NCBI GenBank assembly: GCA_014946745.1
Contig: JADCRD010000002.1
Span: 372,001 to 436,000, forward strand
Origin: Lysobacterales bacterium
GTDB taxonomy: Bacteria > Pseudomonadota > Gammaproteobacteria > Xanthomonadales > Xanthomonadaceae
Direction of reading: 5' to 3'
DNA length: 64,000 nt
Positions 54,604-63,078 of this stretch are shown piece after piece (within the stretch, counting starts at the first letter, position 1; every line of letters begins with the position of its first letter). The translations under genes were made by a program, and so were the position numbers. The notes below the pieces were generated by a model. It searched no databases, was not told the DNA's origin, and was given only the letters and a program-made list of their open reading frames with translations.

Positions 54604-57402
54604 CTATTCGAAGCCGTTGGCGAACAGGCGATCGATGTCGGACAGATCCAGCCGGTACAGCTCGAAGCCGCGGCTGCCGTCGTCCGCGCCGAACCAGGCC
54701 TGGTTGGCGCGCACCAGCAGGGTGTTGGGTGCACTGCCGCGCGCTCCGGGGCGGACATCGCCACCGGTGATCGGCAGCAGACTGCGATTGCTCAGCGCGA
54801 ACACTTCTTCGCCGAGCTGCGGCGCGTGCGCGATGAAGGCGATCGCGCCGTTGTCCAGCAGGCGCGCCACGCTGGCCGGGCTGAAGCCGACCGTGGGCAC
54901 CGGCAGATCGCGGTTCTGCGCGCAGCGGGTGCCGGCCGGGCTGCCGTCGGTGATGAACACGGGGCAGCCGGCCTCAAGGCTCAGCGGATCCGGGCTGCCG
55001 GCGAACAGGGCGCGGCTGGCGTTCGCATCCAGCAGCGGCGAGCGGATGCCGCCGGTGGAGCTCACGAAGGCGATGCCCGAGCCAGGCCCCGGGTACAGAT
55101 CGCGCAGCAGCACGGTGCCGGCGGTGGTGCCGTCGCTGCTCCACAGCTCGAAGCCGTGCAGCGTGGTGCGCGCGGCGAACACCACCCGGCTGCCGACCCG
55201 ACGCAGACCGTGCGGGGAACTGCCCGCGGCGCCGGGCTCGATGTCCAGCAGCAGGCGCGTGCCCTGGGCGGTGCCGTCGCTGATCCACAGTTCGCGGCCG
55301 TGGATGCCGTCGTCAGCGCTGAACAGCATCTGCGGGCCGAGGCGCTCCAAGCCGCTCGGGCTTGAGCTGGCAGGGCCGGGATTGATGTCGGCCACCGCGC
55401 TGAGGCCGGCCGGCGGCAGGTAGCGCAGCAGCTCACTGCCGATGTTCGGCGTGCCGGGATTTCCCGCCACCAGGAAGCCGTCGGCGAAGGCGGCGAAGGT
55501 GAGGATGTCGCTGACATCGCGCGGGCTGCAGTACTCGAACGCGCCCGCGCTGAGCGTCAACAGAGGCAGGCTGCCGGCGATACTGCCGTCGAGCCGCAGG
55601 ATGCGGGTGCCATCATCGTCATCGGCGAGGATCAGGCCGCCGTCGAACAGTCCGCCGCAGCCCTGGCCGATGCTCATGAACGGATGCGTCGCCTCCTCCA
55701 GCACGGGGCTCAAGCCATCGGTCGCGAAACTGCGCGTGCCGGCGCGCTGCAGCAGCAGGCGGCTGCCCAGCGACACCCCGCGGCGCTGGCGCACGTTCTG
55801 CGCAAGCAGGGTCAGGCGATTGTCGAGATCGGCCGGGTCCGCCGCCTGCAGCGCACTGAGGGAGGCACCATCGACGCGCGCGTTAAACAGCAGGCGTTCG
55901 CCGACCAGATCCACCGGAAACGGAAACGCATGGCCGACGTCCGAACGCACTTCGGCCAGGCGCCGCAGGTCACCGACCTGGCCGCTGCTGAAATGCGGCT
56001 CGCCGCCTGCGCGCGAAGCGAACACGGTGCGTCCGCTGCCCGCCAGCAGCACATCGATCGCGCCGTCGGCCAGCACGTCGAGCAGCACGGTGCCGGTGCT
56101 GCTGCCGTCGCTGCTCCACAGGGCGTCGTTCGCGCCCAGGTAGATGCGGGTGCCGTCGCGGCTGGCCACCAGCGGGCTGAAGGAATTGAAGCCGGCATCG
56201 CCCGGGACGATCTCGCGCACCAGCGCGGTGCCGGCCACGGTGCCGGTGCTGCGGAACAGCTCGATGTTGCTGGCCGCGCCACTGCGACCAAGCAGCAGCA
56301 GCTGGGTCGGCAGCGCAAGCAGACGCTGCGCCGATGACAGGCCCAGGGACAGCGTGCCGGCGGGCGTGCCGTCACTGACGTGCAGCAGGTTGCTGCTGGT
56401 GAAGAACACCCGGTTCAGACCGACCACGGCCACCAGCTCGCGGATCGAGCTCGACTCGTGCAGTTGCTGGATGTCGGCGGCCGCCCCGCCGTCGCGCAGC
56501 ACCCAAAGCTGCGAGGGATTGGCGGCAAGGCCCGAGCGCTGCAGGTAGGCGCGGTCGCCGAGCTTGAGCGCAGCCTGTTCGGACAGACGCTGGGTGGCGG
56601 TGTCGGCGGGGAAACCACTCACCGCCGACACCAGGTCGAGCGTGTCGACGCCGCTGTAGATCAGCTGCAGCGGCCGACGCGCGCCGGCGCTGTCGAGCGC
56701 GGTGGTCAGCAGGCGGTTGGGGCCGAAGTTGACCGGCAGGGTCGGGCGGCCGTCCTCGCGACCGGCGCGGAAGTCGTGTTCCAGACGCAGCTCGTTGGGC
56801 AGCACGCGCCACAGCTCGGATCCTCGGGTGATGCTGCGCGCCACCACGAAGTCGAGCGTCCGCGACACCCCGCCGATCGCCACCGTGACCCGGCGCACCG
56901 GGCCGGGGCTGGAGCCCTCCACGCCCGGGTTGATGTCCGCGAACAACCTCGGCGCGCTGGCGCCGGCCTCGAGCACCCACAGCTCGCGGCCGGTCAGCAG
57001 ATCCTGCGCACTGAAGAACAGACGGCTGCCGACCACGCTGAGATTCATCGGCGTGCCGCTGCACTGGCCGGGGCAGAGATCGGCGAACAGGCGGGTGCCG
57101 GCCGGGGTGCCATCGGTGACCCACAGCTCACTGCCCTCCTCGAAGCTGGCGGTAGTGAAGAACTGGCGGCCGTCAAAGCTCGCCGACTCACCGAGGCCGC
57201 CGCCCTGGGCGTCGTTCAATCCGGTGAACTGATCGGGCAAGGCGACCACCGACGCGCCCCCCTGCGCGGCGGCGACGCCGCAGGCGCCCAGAAGCAGCGC
57301 CAGCCACAGCACCGCATCGCTCCACCTCCGCGCCTGCGCGAGGACGCGTCCCGCACCCTGGCTGCCGCGGCCCGCCCCATCCGCCCTGCCTGTCTGCCAC
57401 AT
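54604..57402 (-). CDS. Secreted ELWxxDGT-repeat protein, paralogue 2
   Basis: 932 residues from the ATG at 57402 (GGGAGAG upstream); an ATG at 57474 gives a longer basic leader and is less likely. Signal peptide AVLWLALLLGACGVAAAQ. Repeats include ELWVTDGTPAGTRLFADLC, ELWVLEAG, HVSDGTPAGTL, ELWISDGTAQGTR, ELWSSDGTTAGTV and FITDGSPAGTRC. The phrase RLFADLCPGQCS near the N-terminus is nearly identical in the first paralogue (RLLADLCPGQCS), so the two arose by tandem duplication. The C-terminus is DIDRLFANGFE. Function unknown. Confidence 0.88.
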   Translation of the reverse strand: MWQTGRADGAGRGSQGAGRVLAQARRWSDAVLWLALLLGACGVAAAQGGASVVALPDQFTGLNDAQGGGLGESASFDGRQFFTTASFEEGSELWVTDGTPAGTRLFADLCPGQCSGTPMNLSVVGSRLFFSAQDLLTGRELWVLEAGASAPRLFADINPGVEGSSPGPVRRVTVAIGGVSRTLDFVVARSITRGSELWRVLPNELRLEHDFRAGREDGRPTLPVNFGPNRLLTTALDSAGARRPLQLIYSGVDTLDLVSAVSGFPADTATQRLSEQAALKLGDRAYLQRSGLAANPSQLWVLRDGGAAADIQQLHESSSIRELVAVVGLNRVFFTSSNLLHVSDGTPAGTLSLGLSSAQRLLALPTQLLLLGRSGAASNIELFRSTGTVAGTALVREIVPGDAGFNSFSPLVASRDGTRIYLGANDALWSSDGSSTGTVLLDVLADGAIDVLLAGSGRTVFASRAGGEPHFSSGQVGDLRRLAEVRSDVGHAFPFPVDLVGERLLFNARVDGASLSALQAADPADLDNRLTLLAQNVRQRRGVSLGSRLLLQRAGTRSFATDGLSPVLEEATHPFMSIGQGCGGLFDGGLILADDDDGTRILRLDGSIAGSLPLLTLSAGAFEYCSPRDVSDILTFAAFADGFLVAGNPGTPNIGSELLRYLPPAGLSAVADINPGPASSSPSGLERLGPQMLFSADDGIHGRELWISDGTAQGTRLLLDIEPGAAGSSPHGLRRVGSRVVFAARTTLHGFELWSSDGTTAGTVLLRDLYPGPGSGIAFVSSTGGIRSPLLDANASRALFAGSPDPLSLEAGCPVFITDGSPAGTRCAQNRDLPVPTVGFSPASVARLLDNGAIAFIAHAPQLGEEVFALSNRSLLPITGGDVRPGARGSAPNTLLVRANQAWFGADDGSRGFELYRLDLSDIDRLFANGFE

Positions 57403-57547
57403 CCGCGCTCTCCCGGTCAGCCGAGCTGAAGTGCCGGCACAGAGGGCACGCAAACTGCGGCGGGTTTCTGCCATCGACCGCGCGTGACACACACCCGGAT
57501 GAAGCGGCGCCTTACACTCCGCGCCTTCCTTGACGCGCGTGAGAGCC

Positions 57548-58459
<912 letters not shown>

Positions 58460-58479
58460 GTGCCTGCGGTCGCTTGATC

Positions 58480-58712
58480 GGCGACCTCTGAGCAAAGCCC
58501 GACTGGCGCTGTCGAGGCCATCCCTGGCGCGCCCTTGGGCGACACGACGCGGCCCCGCCTGAGGTGAGCCGTGGTCGCGCATCCGCGGCCTGTTCCAACG
58601 CGTTCGGCCGCGACACGAAGGCGCGCTCGCTTCGCTCGATCACGCATCGCGCGCTCGATCCGCGAGCGCGCCCTCGATGGCGCGCCGGAAGCTCCGACAA
58701 ATCAGAGATTCC
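58480..58712. mobile_element. Second, degraded copy of the 13005-type element
   Basis: The right part (about 58650-58712), read on the minus strand, aligns with 13005-13060, sharing TCGGAGCTTCCGGCGCGCC, GAGGGCGCGC and CGCGGATCGAGC. Its end GGAATCTCTGA is preceded by CTAA, again a YTAR-type target. The other boundary, near GGCGACCTCTGAGCAA (58480), is only a guess. Confidence 0.45.
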
Positions 58713-58871
58713 TTAGCCGCTTGTTGAAAAGCTCCCTTCCGGGGAGTTTTTCAAGTCGGCGGTCCGGCGCAGGTCGGTACCGCCTCACGACACATCCATC
58801 GCTGACGCGCTTGCTTCGTCGTCCCAGCCATCCCTGGCCAGGCGAGCAGGCTTTCTTTCAACAGCCTGTTA
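58713..58871. mobile_element. MITE-like element family A, copy 2
   Basis: Ends TTGTTGAAAAGC (from 58721) and CTTTCTTTCAACAGCC (to 58865) are inverted. The whole stretch is the reverse complement of 24468-24622 at roughly nine bases in ten. An internal stem CTCCCTTCCGGGGAG is conserved. Its right end supplies the TAA stop codon of the VOC gene. Confidence 0.7.
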
Positions 58872-59267
58872 GCTGCCGCGCGTCGGCCCGATCAGATCCC
58901 AGCGGTTGCCGTACAGATCCTCGAATACCACCACCTGCCCATAGGTCTCGCTGCGCGGCGCGCCGTCGAAGCGCGCGCCGGCGGCGGCCAGCCGCGCGCA
59001 ATCGGCGTCGAAATCCGTACTGCGCAGGAACAGCCAGACCCGCCCGCCGCCCTGTCGGCCGATGTGCGCCGCCTGCGCCTCGGTGGCCGCCCGCGCCAGC
59101 AGCACCTGCATCGCACCCGGCACGCCGATCACCACCCAGCGCTTCTCGGGCGTCAGCGACGTGTCTTCGATGAGGCGCCAGCCGAGCGCCCGCGTGTACC
59201 AGGCGATGGCCTCGTCGTAGTCGCGCACCAGCAGGGCGAACTGGAAGAGCTGTGGGGGCGTGGACAT
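58869..59267 (-). CDS. VOC (glyoxalase/bleomycin-resistance fold) family protein
   Basis: 132 residues from the ATG at 59267. The vicinal-oxygen-chelate fold shows LFQFALLVRDYDEAIAWYTR at the start and VVVFEDLYGNRWDLIGP at the end, a pattern shared with small glyoxalase-like proteins. Metal ligands expected of the fold (His/Glu) are only partly visible, so it may be a binding or resistance protein rather than an enzyme. The stop codon lies inside the repeat element, suggesting that insertion reset the C-terminus. Confidence 0.85.
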   Translation of the reverse strand: MSTPPQLFQFALLVRDYDEAIAWYTRALGWRLIEDTSLTPEKRWVVIGVPGAMQVLLARAATEAQAAHIGRQGGGRVWLFLRSTDFDADCARLAAAGARFDGAPRSETYGQVVVFEDLYGNRWDLIGPTRGS

Positions 59268-59574
59268 GGGCGTGCTCGTGGAAGGGCGCTGCAGTCTGCC
59301 GCACTCCGTGGCACCCGCGATCCGGCCGTCTCAGCCCGCGAGACGACAGCGCGCTGTGCTTGCGCGGGTGCGGCTGCCGTGGGCCCGGGTGGAAGAGGGC
59401 AAGCCTCATGGAGCCTGCACGAATCCCGGCCCTCGCGCGCAGCGCTCGGGCATTCAGCAGCGCGCGCAGCGGTGCCACGCACGACGGCTGCCTCGCCCAC
59501 CAGCTGCGAATCCCCAATCCCGAATCCCTAATTCCCGCTCTTCACACCTCCGCGCTTGCCGCGCCGCCAAACAC

Positions 59575-59588
59575 CACATAAATTTGTG
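59575..59588. promoter_or_regulatory. Possible LexA2 operator
   Basis: CACA-N6-TGTG (CACATAAATTTGTG), three bases before the lexA start. A palindrome at this position would suit autorepression of the SOS cassette, but it matches no LexA box that I know well, so the call rests on symmetry and location only. Confidence 0.3.
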
Positions 59589-59591
59589 CCC

Positions 59592-60209
59592 ATGCCGCTC
59601 ACCGACCGCCAGCAAGCCATCCTCGATTTCCTGAGCGCCCGCCTCGCCCAGGACGGCTCGCCGCCGAGCCTGGCCGAGATCGCCGAGGCCTTCGGCTTCA
59701 GGCAGGCGCGTTCGGCCCAGGACCACCTGCGCGCGCTGGAGGCCAAGGGCCTGATCGAGCTGAAGCCCGGCAAGGCGCGCGGTATCCGCCTGCTGATGCC
59801 GACGCCCGAGGCCGGGCTGCCGCTAGTCGGGCGGGTGGCGGCGGGGCGGCCGATCCTGGCCGATGCGCACATCGAGCGGCATGTCGCGGTCGACCCCGGC
59901 CTGTTCCGCCCGCGCGCGCACTTTCTGCTGCGCGTGCAGGGCGATTCGATGGTCGATGCGGCGATCCTGGATGGCGACCTGATCGCCGTGCACCGCACGC
60001 CCGAGGCCCGCGACGGCCAGATCGTGGTGGCGCGTATCGAGGACGAGATCACCGTCAAACGCCTGCACCAGCGCGAGGGCCGCCTGCAGCTGCTGTCGGA
60101 GAACCCGGCCTATGCGCCGATCGAGGTCGATTCCAGCTCCGGCGACAGCTTCGCCATCGAGGGCCTGTTCGTCGGCGTGCTGCGGCTGGGCACCGGGAAC
60201 ATGCCGTGA
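59592..60209 (+). CDS. lexA: LexA repressor (LexA2 of the imu cassette)
   Basis: 205 residues from the ATG at 59592. Winged-helix domain about 1-65 (LTDRQQAILDFLSARLAQDG, AQDHLRALEAKGLIEL); S24 autoprotease domain about 75-205 with cleavage site VGRVAAGRP, nucleophile Ser in RVQGDSMVDAAI and the Lys in ITVKRLHQ. It represses SOS genes and self-cleaves with RecA filaments. The stop overlaps the imuA GTG start (GTGA). In many Proteobacteria such a second LexA controls only its own imuA-imuB-dnaE2 cassette. Whether another lexA exists elsewhere in the genome cannot be seen. Confidence 0.92.
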   Translation: MPLTDRQQAILDFLSARLAQDGSPPSLAEIAEAFGFRQARSAQDHLRALEAKGLIELKPGKARGIRLLMPTPEAGLPLVGRVAAGRPILADAHIERHVAVDPGLFRPRAHFLLRVQGDSMVDAAILDGDLIAVHRTPEARDGQIVVARIEDEITVKRLHQREGRLQLLSENPAYAPIEVDSSSGDSFAIEGLFVGVLRLGTGNMP

Positions 60210-61006
60210 GCGCCGATACCGCCACGCCGCTGGGCCAGCTGCTGACCGATCCGCGCCTGTGGCGCGCCGGCAGCGCGCGCAGCCAGCGCGCATCCGAATC
60301 CACCGGCGTAGCCGAGCTCGACGCCTTCCTGCCCACCGCCGGCTGGCCGCAGTCCAGCCTGAGCGAAGTGCTGTTCGCCGCCGACGGCCAGGGCGAACTC
60401 AGCCTGGTGCTGCCGCTGCTGGCGCGCCTGAGCAGCGGGCGCGGCCGTCTGGTGCTGGTGGCGCCGCCCTACCGGCCCTACGCGCCGGCCTTGGTCCAGT
60501 GCGGTATCGAGCTGGATGCCCTGGTGGTGGTGCAAGCGCCGCCGAAGCAGGCCCTGTGGGCGGCCGAGCAGTGTCTGCGCGCCGGCTGCTGCGCGGCCGT
60601 GCTGTGCTGGCCGGATGCAGGCCGCGACGCCGACGAGCGCAGCCTGCGCCGGCTGCAGCTGGCGGCCGAAGCCGGGCACAGCCTGGGCATCGCCTTCCGG
60701 CCGCTGCGCGCGGCCGCGCAGACCTCGCCGGCGGCGCTGCGTCTGACCCTCGACATGGAAGGCGAACTGCGCGTGCTGAAGGTGCGCGGCGCCCATCCGC
60801 CTACGCGCAGCCTGCGCTGGCGGCAGCGCGTGCCGGTGGCTGCGCATCCACCTTTGCCGTCGGCGAGCCTGCGCACGCTGCCGCACGATGCGATCGGGCC
60901 GAGCAATGCCTCCAACCCGGCGCTGCGTTTGGGCCATGGCATCGGCCATCGCGATGACTCCTGCGCGCCGCGGCCCGGCCTGCAGTCCATCCTGCCCCTG
61001 CACTGA
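60206..61006 (+). CDS. imuA: Translesion-synthesis accessory protein ImuA
   Basis: 266 residues from a GTG at 60206 that overlaps the lexA stop. RecA/SulA-like N-terminal fold: GVAELDAFLPTAGWPQSSLSE, LVLVAPPYRPYAPAL, AWAAEQ-like region LWAAEQCLRAGCCAAVLCW, then LRLTLDMEGELRVLKVRG. Walker motifs for ATP are not evident, as in other ImuA proteins. It works with ImuB and DnaE2 in damage-induced mutagenesis. imuB begins 12 bp past the stop. Confidence 0.88.
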   Translation: MSADTATPLGQLLTDPRLWRAGSARSQRASESTGVAELDAFLPTAGWPQSSLSEVLFAADGQGELSLVLPLLARLSSGRGRLVLVAPPYRPYAPALVQCGIELDALVVVQAPPKQALWAAEQCLRAGCCAAVLCWPDAGRDADERSLRRLQLAAEAGHSLGIAFRPLRAAAQTSPAALRLTLDMEGELRVLKVRGAHPPTRSLRWRQRVPVAAHPPLPSASLRTLPHDAIGPSNASNPALRLGHGIGHRDDSCAPRPGLQSILPLH

Positions 61007-61018
61007 TGCCGACGCGCG

Positions 61019-62467
61019 ATGTCGTCCTCCACGCCACCGCCCCTGTGGGCCGCCGTGCATCTGCCGCAGCTGGCGCTGGACGCGGTGCTGCGCCAGCAGT
61101 CCGAGCCTGAGGCGCCGCTGGCCCTGATCGAAGGCCCGGCGCAGCGACGCCGCGTGCTCGATGCCAACCGCGTCGCACGCAGCAGCGGCGTGCAGCGCGG
61201 TCAAGCACTGGCGGCGGCGCGCGCGCGCTGCGCCGAGCTGCGCGCGCTCGAACACCGCCCGCAGGACGCCCAGCGCCTGCTGGAGCTGCTGGCCGCCTGG
61301 GCCTACCGCTACAGCTCGATGGTCTGCCTGCCGCAGACCGATACCGTGGTGCTGGAAGTCGGCCGCAGCTTCGGCCTGTTCGGCCAGTGGCCGGCCTTCG
61401 AGCGCCGCCTGCGCGCCGATCTCACCGCACTCGGCGTGCAGCACCGCATCGCCGCAGCACCCACGATCAGCGGCGCCTGCCTGCTGGCCGCGCATCGCGA
61501 CGGCCTCGCCGTGGACCGGCCCGACCCGCTGAAGCACGCGCTGGATCCACTGCCGGTCGAAGCCCTGCCGCTGTCCGAGCGCGAAGCCGACAGCCTGCGC
61601 GGCATGGGCCTGCGCACATTGCGGCAGGTGTTCGCCCTGCCGCGCGCAGGGCTGGCGCGGCGCTTCGGCCCCGAGTTGCTGGGGCAGATCGACTGCCTGC
61701 TCGGCCATGCACCCGACCCGCAGGACCTGTACCGCCCGCCCGAACGCTTCGCTGCCCGCGTCGAATTCAGCTACGAGATCGAGCACTTCACGCCGCTGCT
61801 GTTCCCGCTGCGCCGGCTGTGCAGCGACCTCGCCGAATTCCTCACCGCCCGCGACGGCGGCGTGCAGCGCTTCGTGCTGGCGTTGGAGCACGAGGGCCAG
61901 CCGGCCAGCACGCTGGAGATCGGCCTGCTCGCACCCGAGCGCGAAGCCGCGCGCCTGTTCGAACTCGCCCGCGGCCGGCTGGAGCGCCTGCCCCTGCCCA
62001 AGGCCGCACTCGCACTGCGGCTGGAGGCCAACGAGCTGCCGCCCTTCATTCCGGCGCGCAGCGATCTGTTCGACACCGCGCCGGGCCAGACCGAACCCTG
62101 GGAAGGCCTGCGCGAACGCCTGCGCGCCCGGCTGGGCGAAGAAGCCCTGCAGCAGCTGGTCCTGACCGGCGACCCGCGGCCCGAGCGCGCCCAGCAGTGG
62201 GTGGCCACGCGCAAGCAGCGCGACCCGGCCCAGCGCCCGGTGCCGCGCCCACCCTGGCTGCTGCCCGAACCACGTCCGCTGCGCGAGGCGGTCGCCGCCG
62301 TGCTGGCCGGGCCCGAACGCATCGAAGCCGGCTGGTGGGACGAGGCCGACCAACGCCGCGACTACTACCTCATCGAAACCCGCAGCGGCCAACGCGCCTG
62401 GGCCTTCCGGCCGGCCGGCGATGCGGTGAGCTTGCAGGGGTGGATGCTGCAGGGGTGGTTTGCTTGA
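61019..62467 (+). CDS. imuB: ImuB, catalytically inactive Y-family polymerase homologue
   Basis: 482 residues from the ATG at 61019. Y-family fold, but the carboxylates needed for catalysis are missing: the usual DxD-like start is LWAAVHLPQLALDAVL and the SxDE site reads VVLEVGRSFGLFGQW. This is normal for ImuB, which acts as a scaffold linking DnaE2 to the beta clamp. The HhH region (LRGMGLRTLRQVFALPRAGL) and little-finger segment are kept. The C-terminal domain ends DYYLIETRSGQRAWAFRP, as in other ImuB proteins. It follows imuA in one operon. Confidence 0.92.
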   Translation: MSSSTPPPLWAAVHLPQLALDAVLRQQSEPEAPLALIEGPAQRRRVLDANRVARSSGVQRGQALAAARARCAELRALEHRPQDAQRLLELLAAWAYRYSSMVCLPQTDTVVLEVGRSFGLFGQWPAFERRLRADLTALGVQHRIAAAPTISGACLLAAHRDGLAVDRPDPLKHALDPLPVEALPLSEREADSLRGMGLRTLRQVFALPRAGLARRFGPELLGQIDCLLGHAPDPQDLYRPPERFAARVEFSYEIEHFTPLLFPLRRLCSDLAEFLTARDGGVQRFVLALEHEGQPASTLEIGLLAPEREAARLFELARGRLERLPLPKAALALRLEANELPPFIPARSDLFDTAPGQTEPWEGLRERLRARLGEEALQQLVLTGDPRPERAQQWVATRKQRDPAQRPVPRPPWLLPEPRPLREAVAAVLAGPERIEAGWWDEADQRRDYYLIETRSGQRAWAFRPAGDAVSLQGWMLQGWFA

Positions 62468-62632
62468 AGAGCGGGAGTGAGGCGGCTCGCTTGCGCGGCA
62501 CTGCCGCGCGAGCCGACGAACGCCCGAGCGCTATGCGCGAGGGCCGGGGAGGAATTCGGGATTGGCTTGAAGCCGGCGGGCTGGAGATCGATGGCCACAC
62601 AGGGCGTGACCCACCGGAGCGAAAGGTCATAG

Positions 62633-62650
62633 GGTGGGTCTTGACCCACC
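62633..62650. repeat. REP-like palindrome, copy 4
   Basis: GGTGGGTC-TT-GACCCACC, preceded by CATAG as in copy 1. A further half-site with the same 3' neighbour GGAGC lies at 62608-62620. Confidence 0.75.
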
Positions 62651-62814
62651 GGAGCTGGACGCTTGCCTCGGTCAGCAATAGCCGGCACATGCCGGCATCG
62701 CACCGCCCGACCTTGAAGATCGCCGCGTTGATGCGTGGTACGGAATGTTCGTAAAAAGTCGCATCGGGAGTGCAGGCAGCGCGAAGGCGGTCAATGCGGC
62801 GAGCCTGAGGCATC

Positions 62815-62836
62815 GGTGGGTCAAGACCCACCCTAT
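62815..62836. repeat. REP-like palindrome, copy 5
   Basis: GGTGGGTC-AA-GACCCACC followed by CTAT, the inverted orientation of copy 4 about 180 bp away. Confidence 0.75.
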
Positions 62837-62880
62837 GAGAGCCACGCCTCTCACTTCTGCTGCTGTTGCTATTCGCTTTC

Positions 62881-62908
62881 AGCGGTGAGCGGTGAGCGGT
62901 GAGCGGTG
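62881..62908. repeat. Four tandem copies of AGCGGTG
   Basis: Exact 7-bp unit repeated four times. It could change length by slippage; it is not inside a gene. Confidence 0.85.
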
Positions 62909-63078
62909 AAGACCGCAACAGCAAAAGCCGAGGCCTTCCGCTTGGACAGCCTCGGGGCGCCTGCTCCGCCCGGTCCTCACCCCAGCCCCTCCCCCAAAGG
63001 GAATGGGGCCCGAAGCAGCAGCGCCTAGCCCCTCGACCTCATCAGTCGTCATCGGCAACAACGAGCACCTGATCCCCG

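Larger units (their letters stand above)
62468..63078. other. 611-bp repeat-rich gap between imuB and dnaE2
   Basis: No gene is supported here. The gap holds two REP-like palindromes, a 7-bp tandem repeat and two copies of GACCCACCGGAGC (62608-62620 and 62643-62655). The last 170 bp (pyrimidine-rich, then TCATCGGCAACAACGAGC) should hold the dnaE2 start signals; I see no clear promoter. imuB and dnaE2 are usually close or overlapping, so the gap probably grew by insertion. Confidence 0.6.

Noticed and set aside
61019-62467. ImuB as an active polymerase
   Set aside because: The carboxylate motifs of Y-family polymerases are missing, whereas dinB at 14641 keeps them; the context with imuA and dnaE2 settles the call.
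62881-62908. CRISPR-like array
   Set aside because: The unit is 7 bp without spacers; it is a simple tandem repeat.
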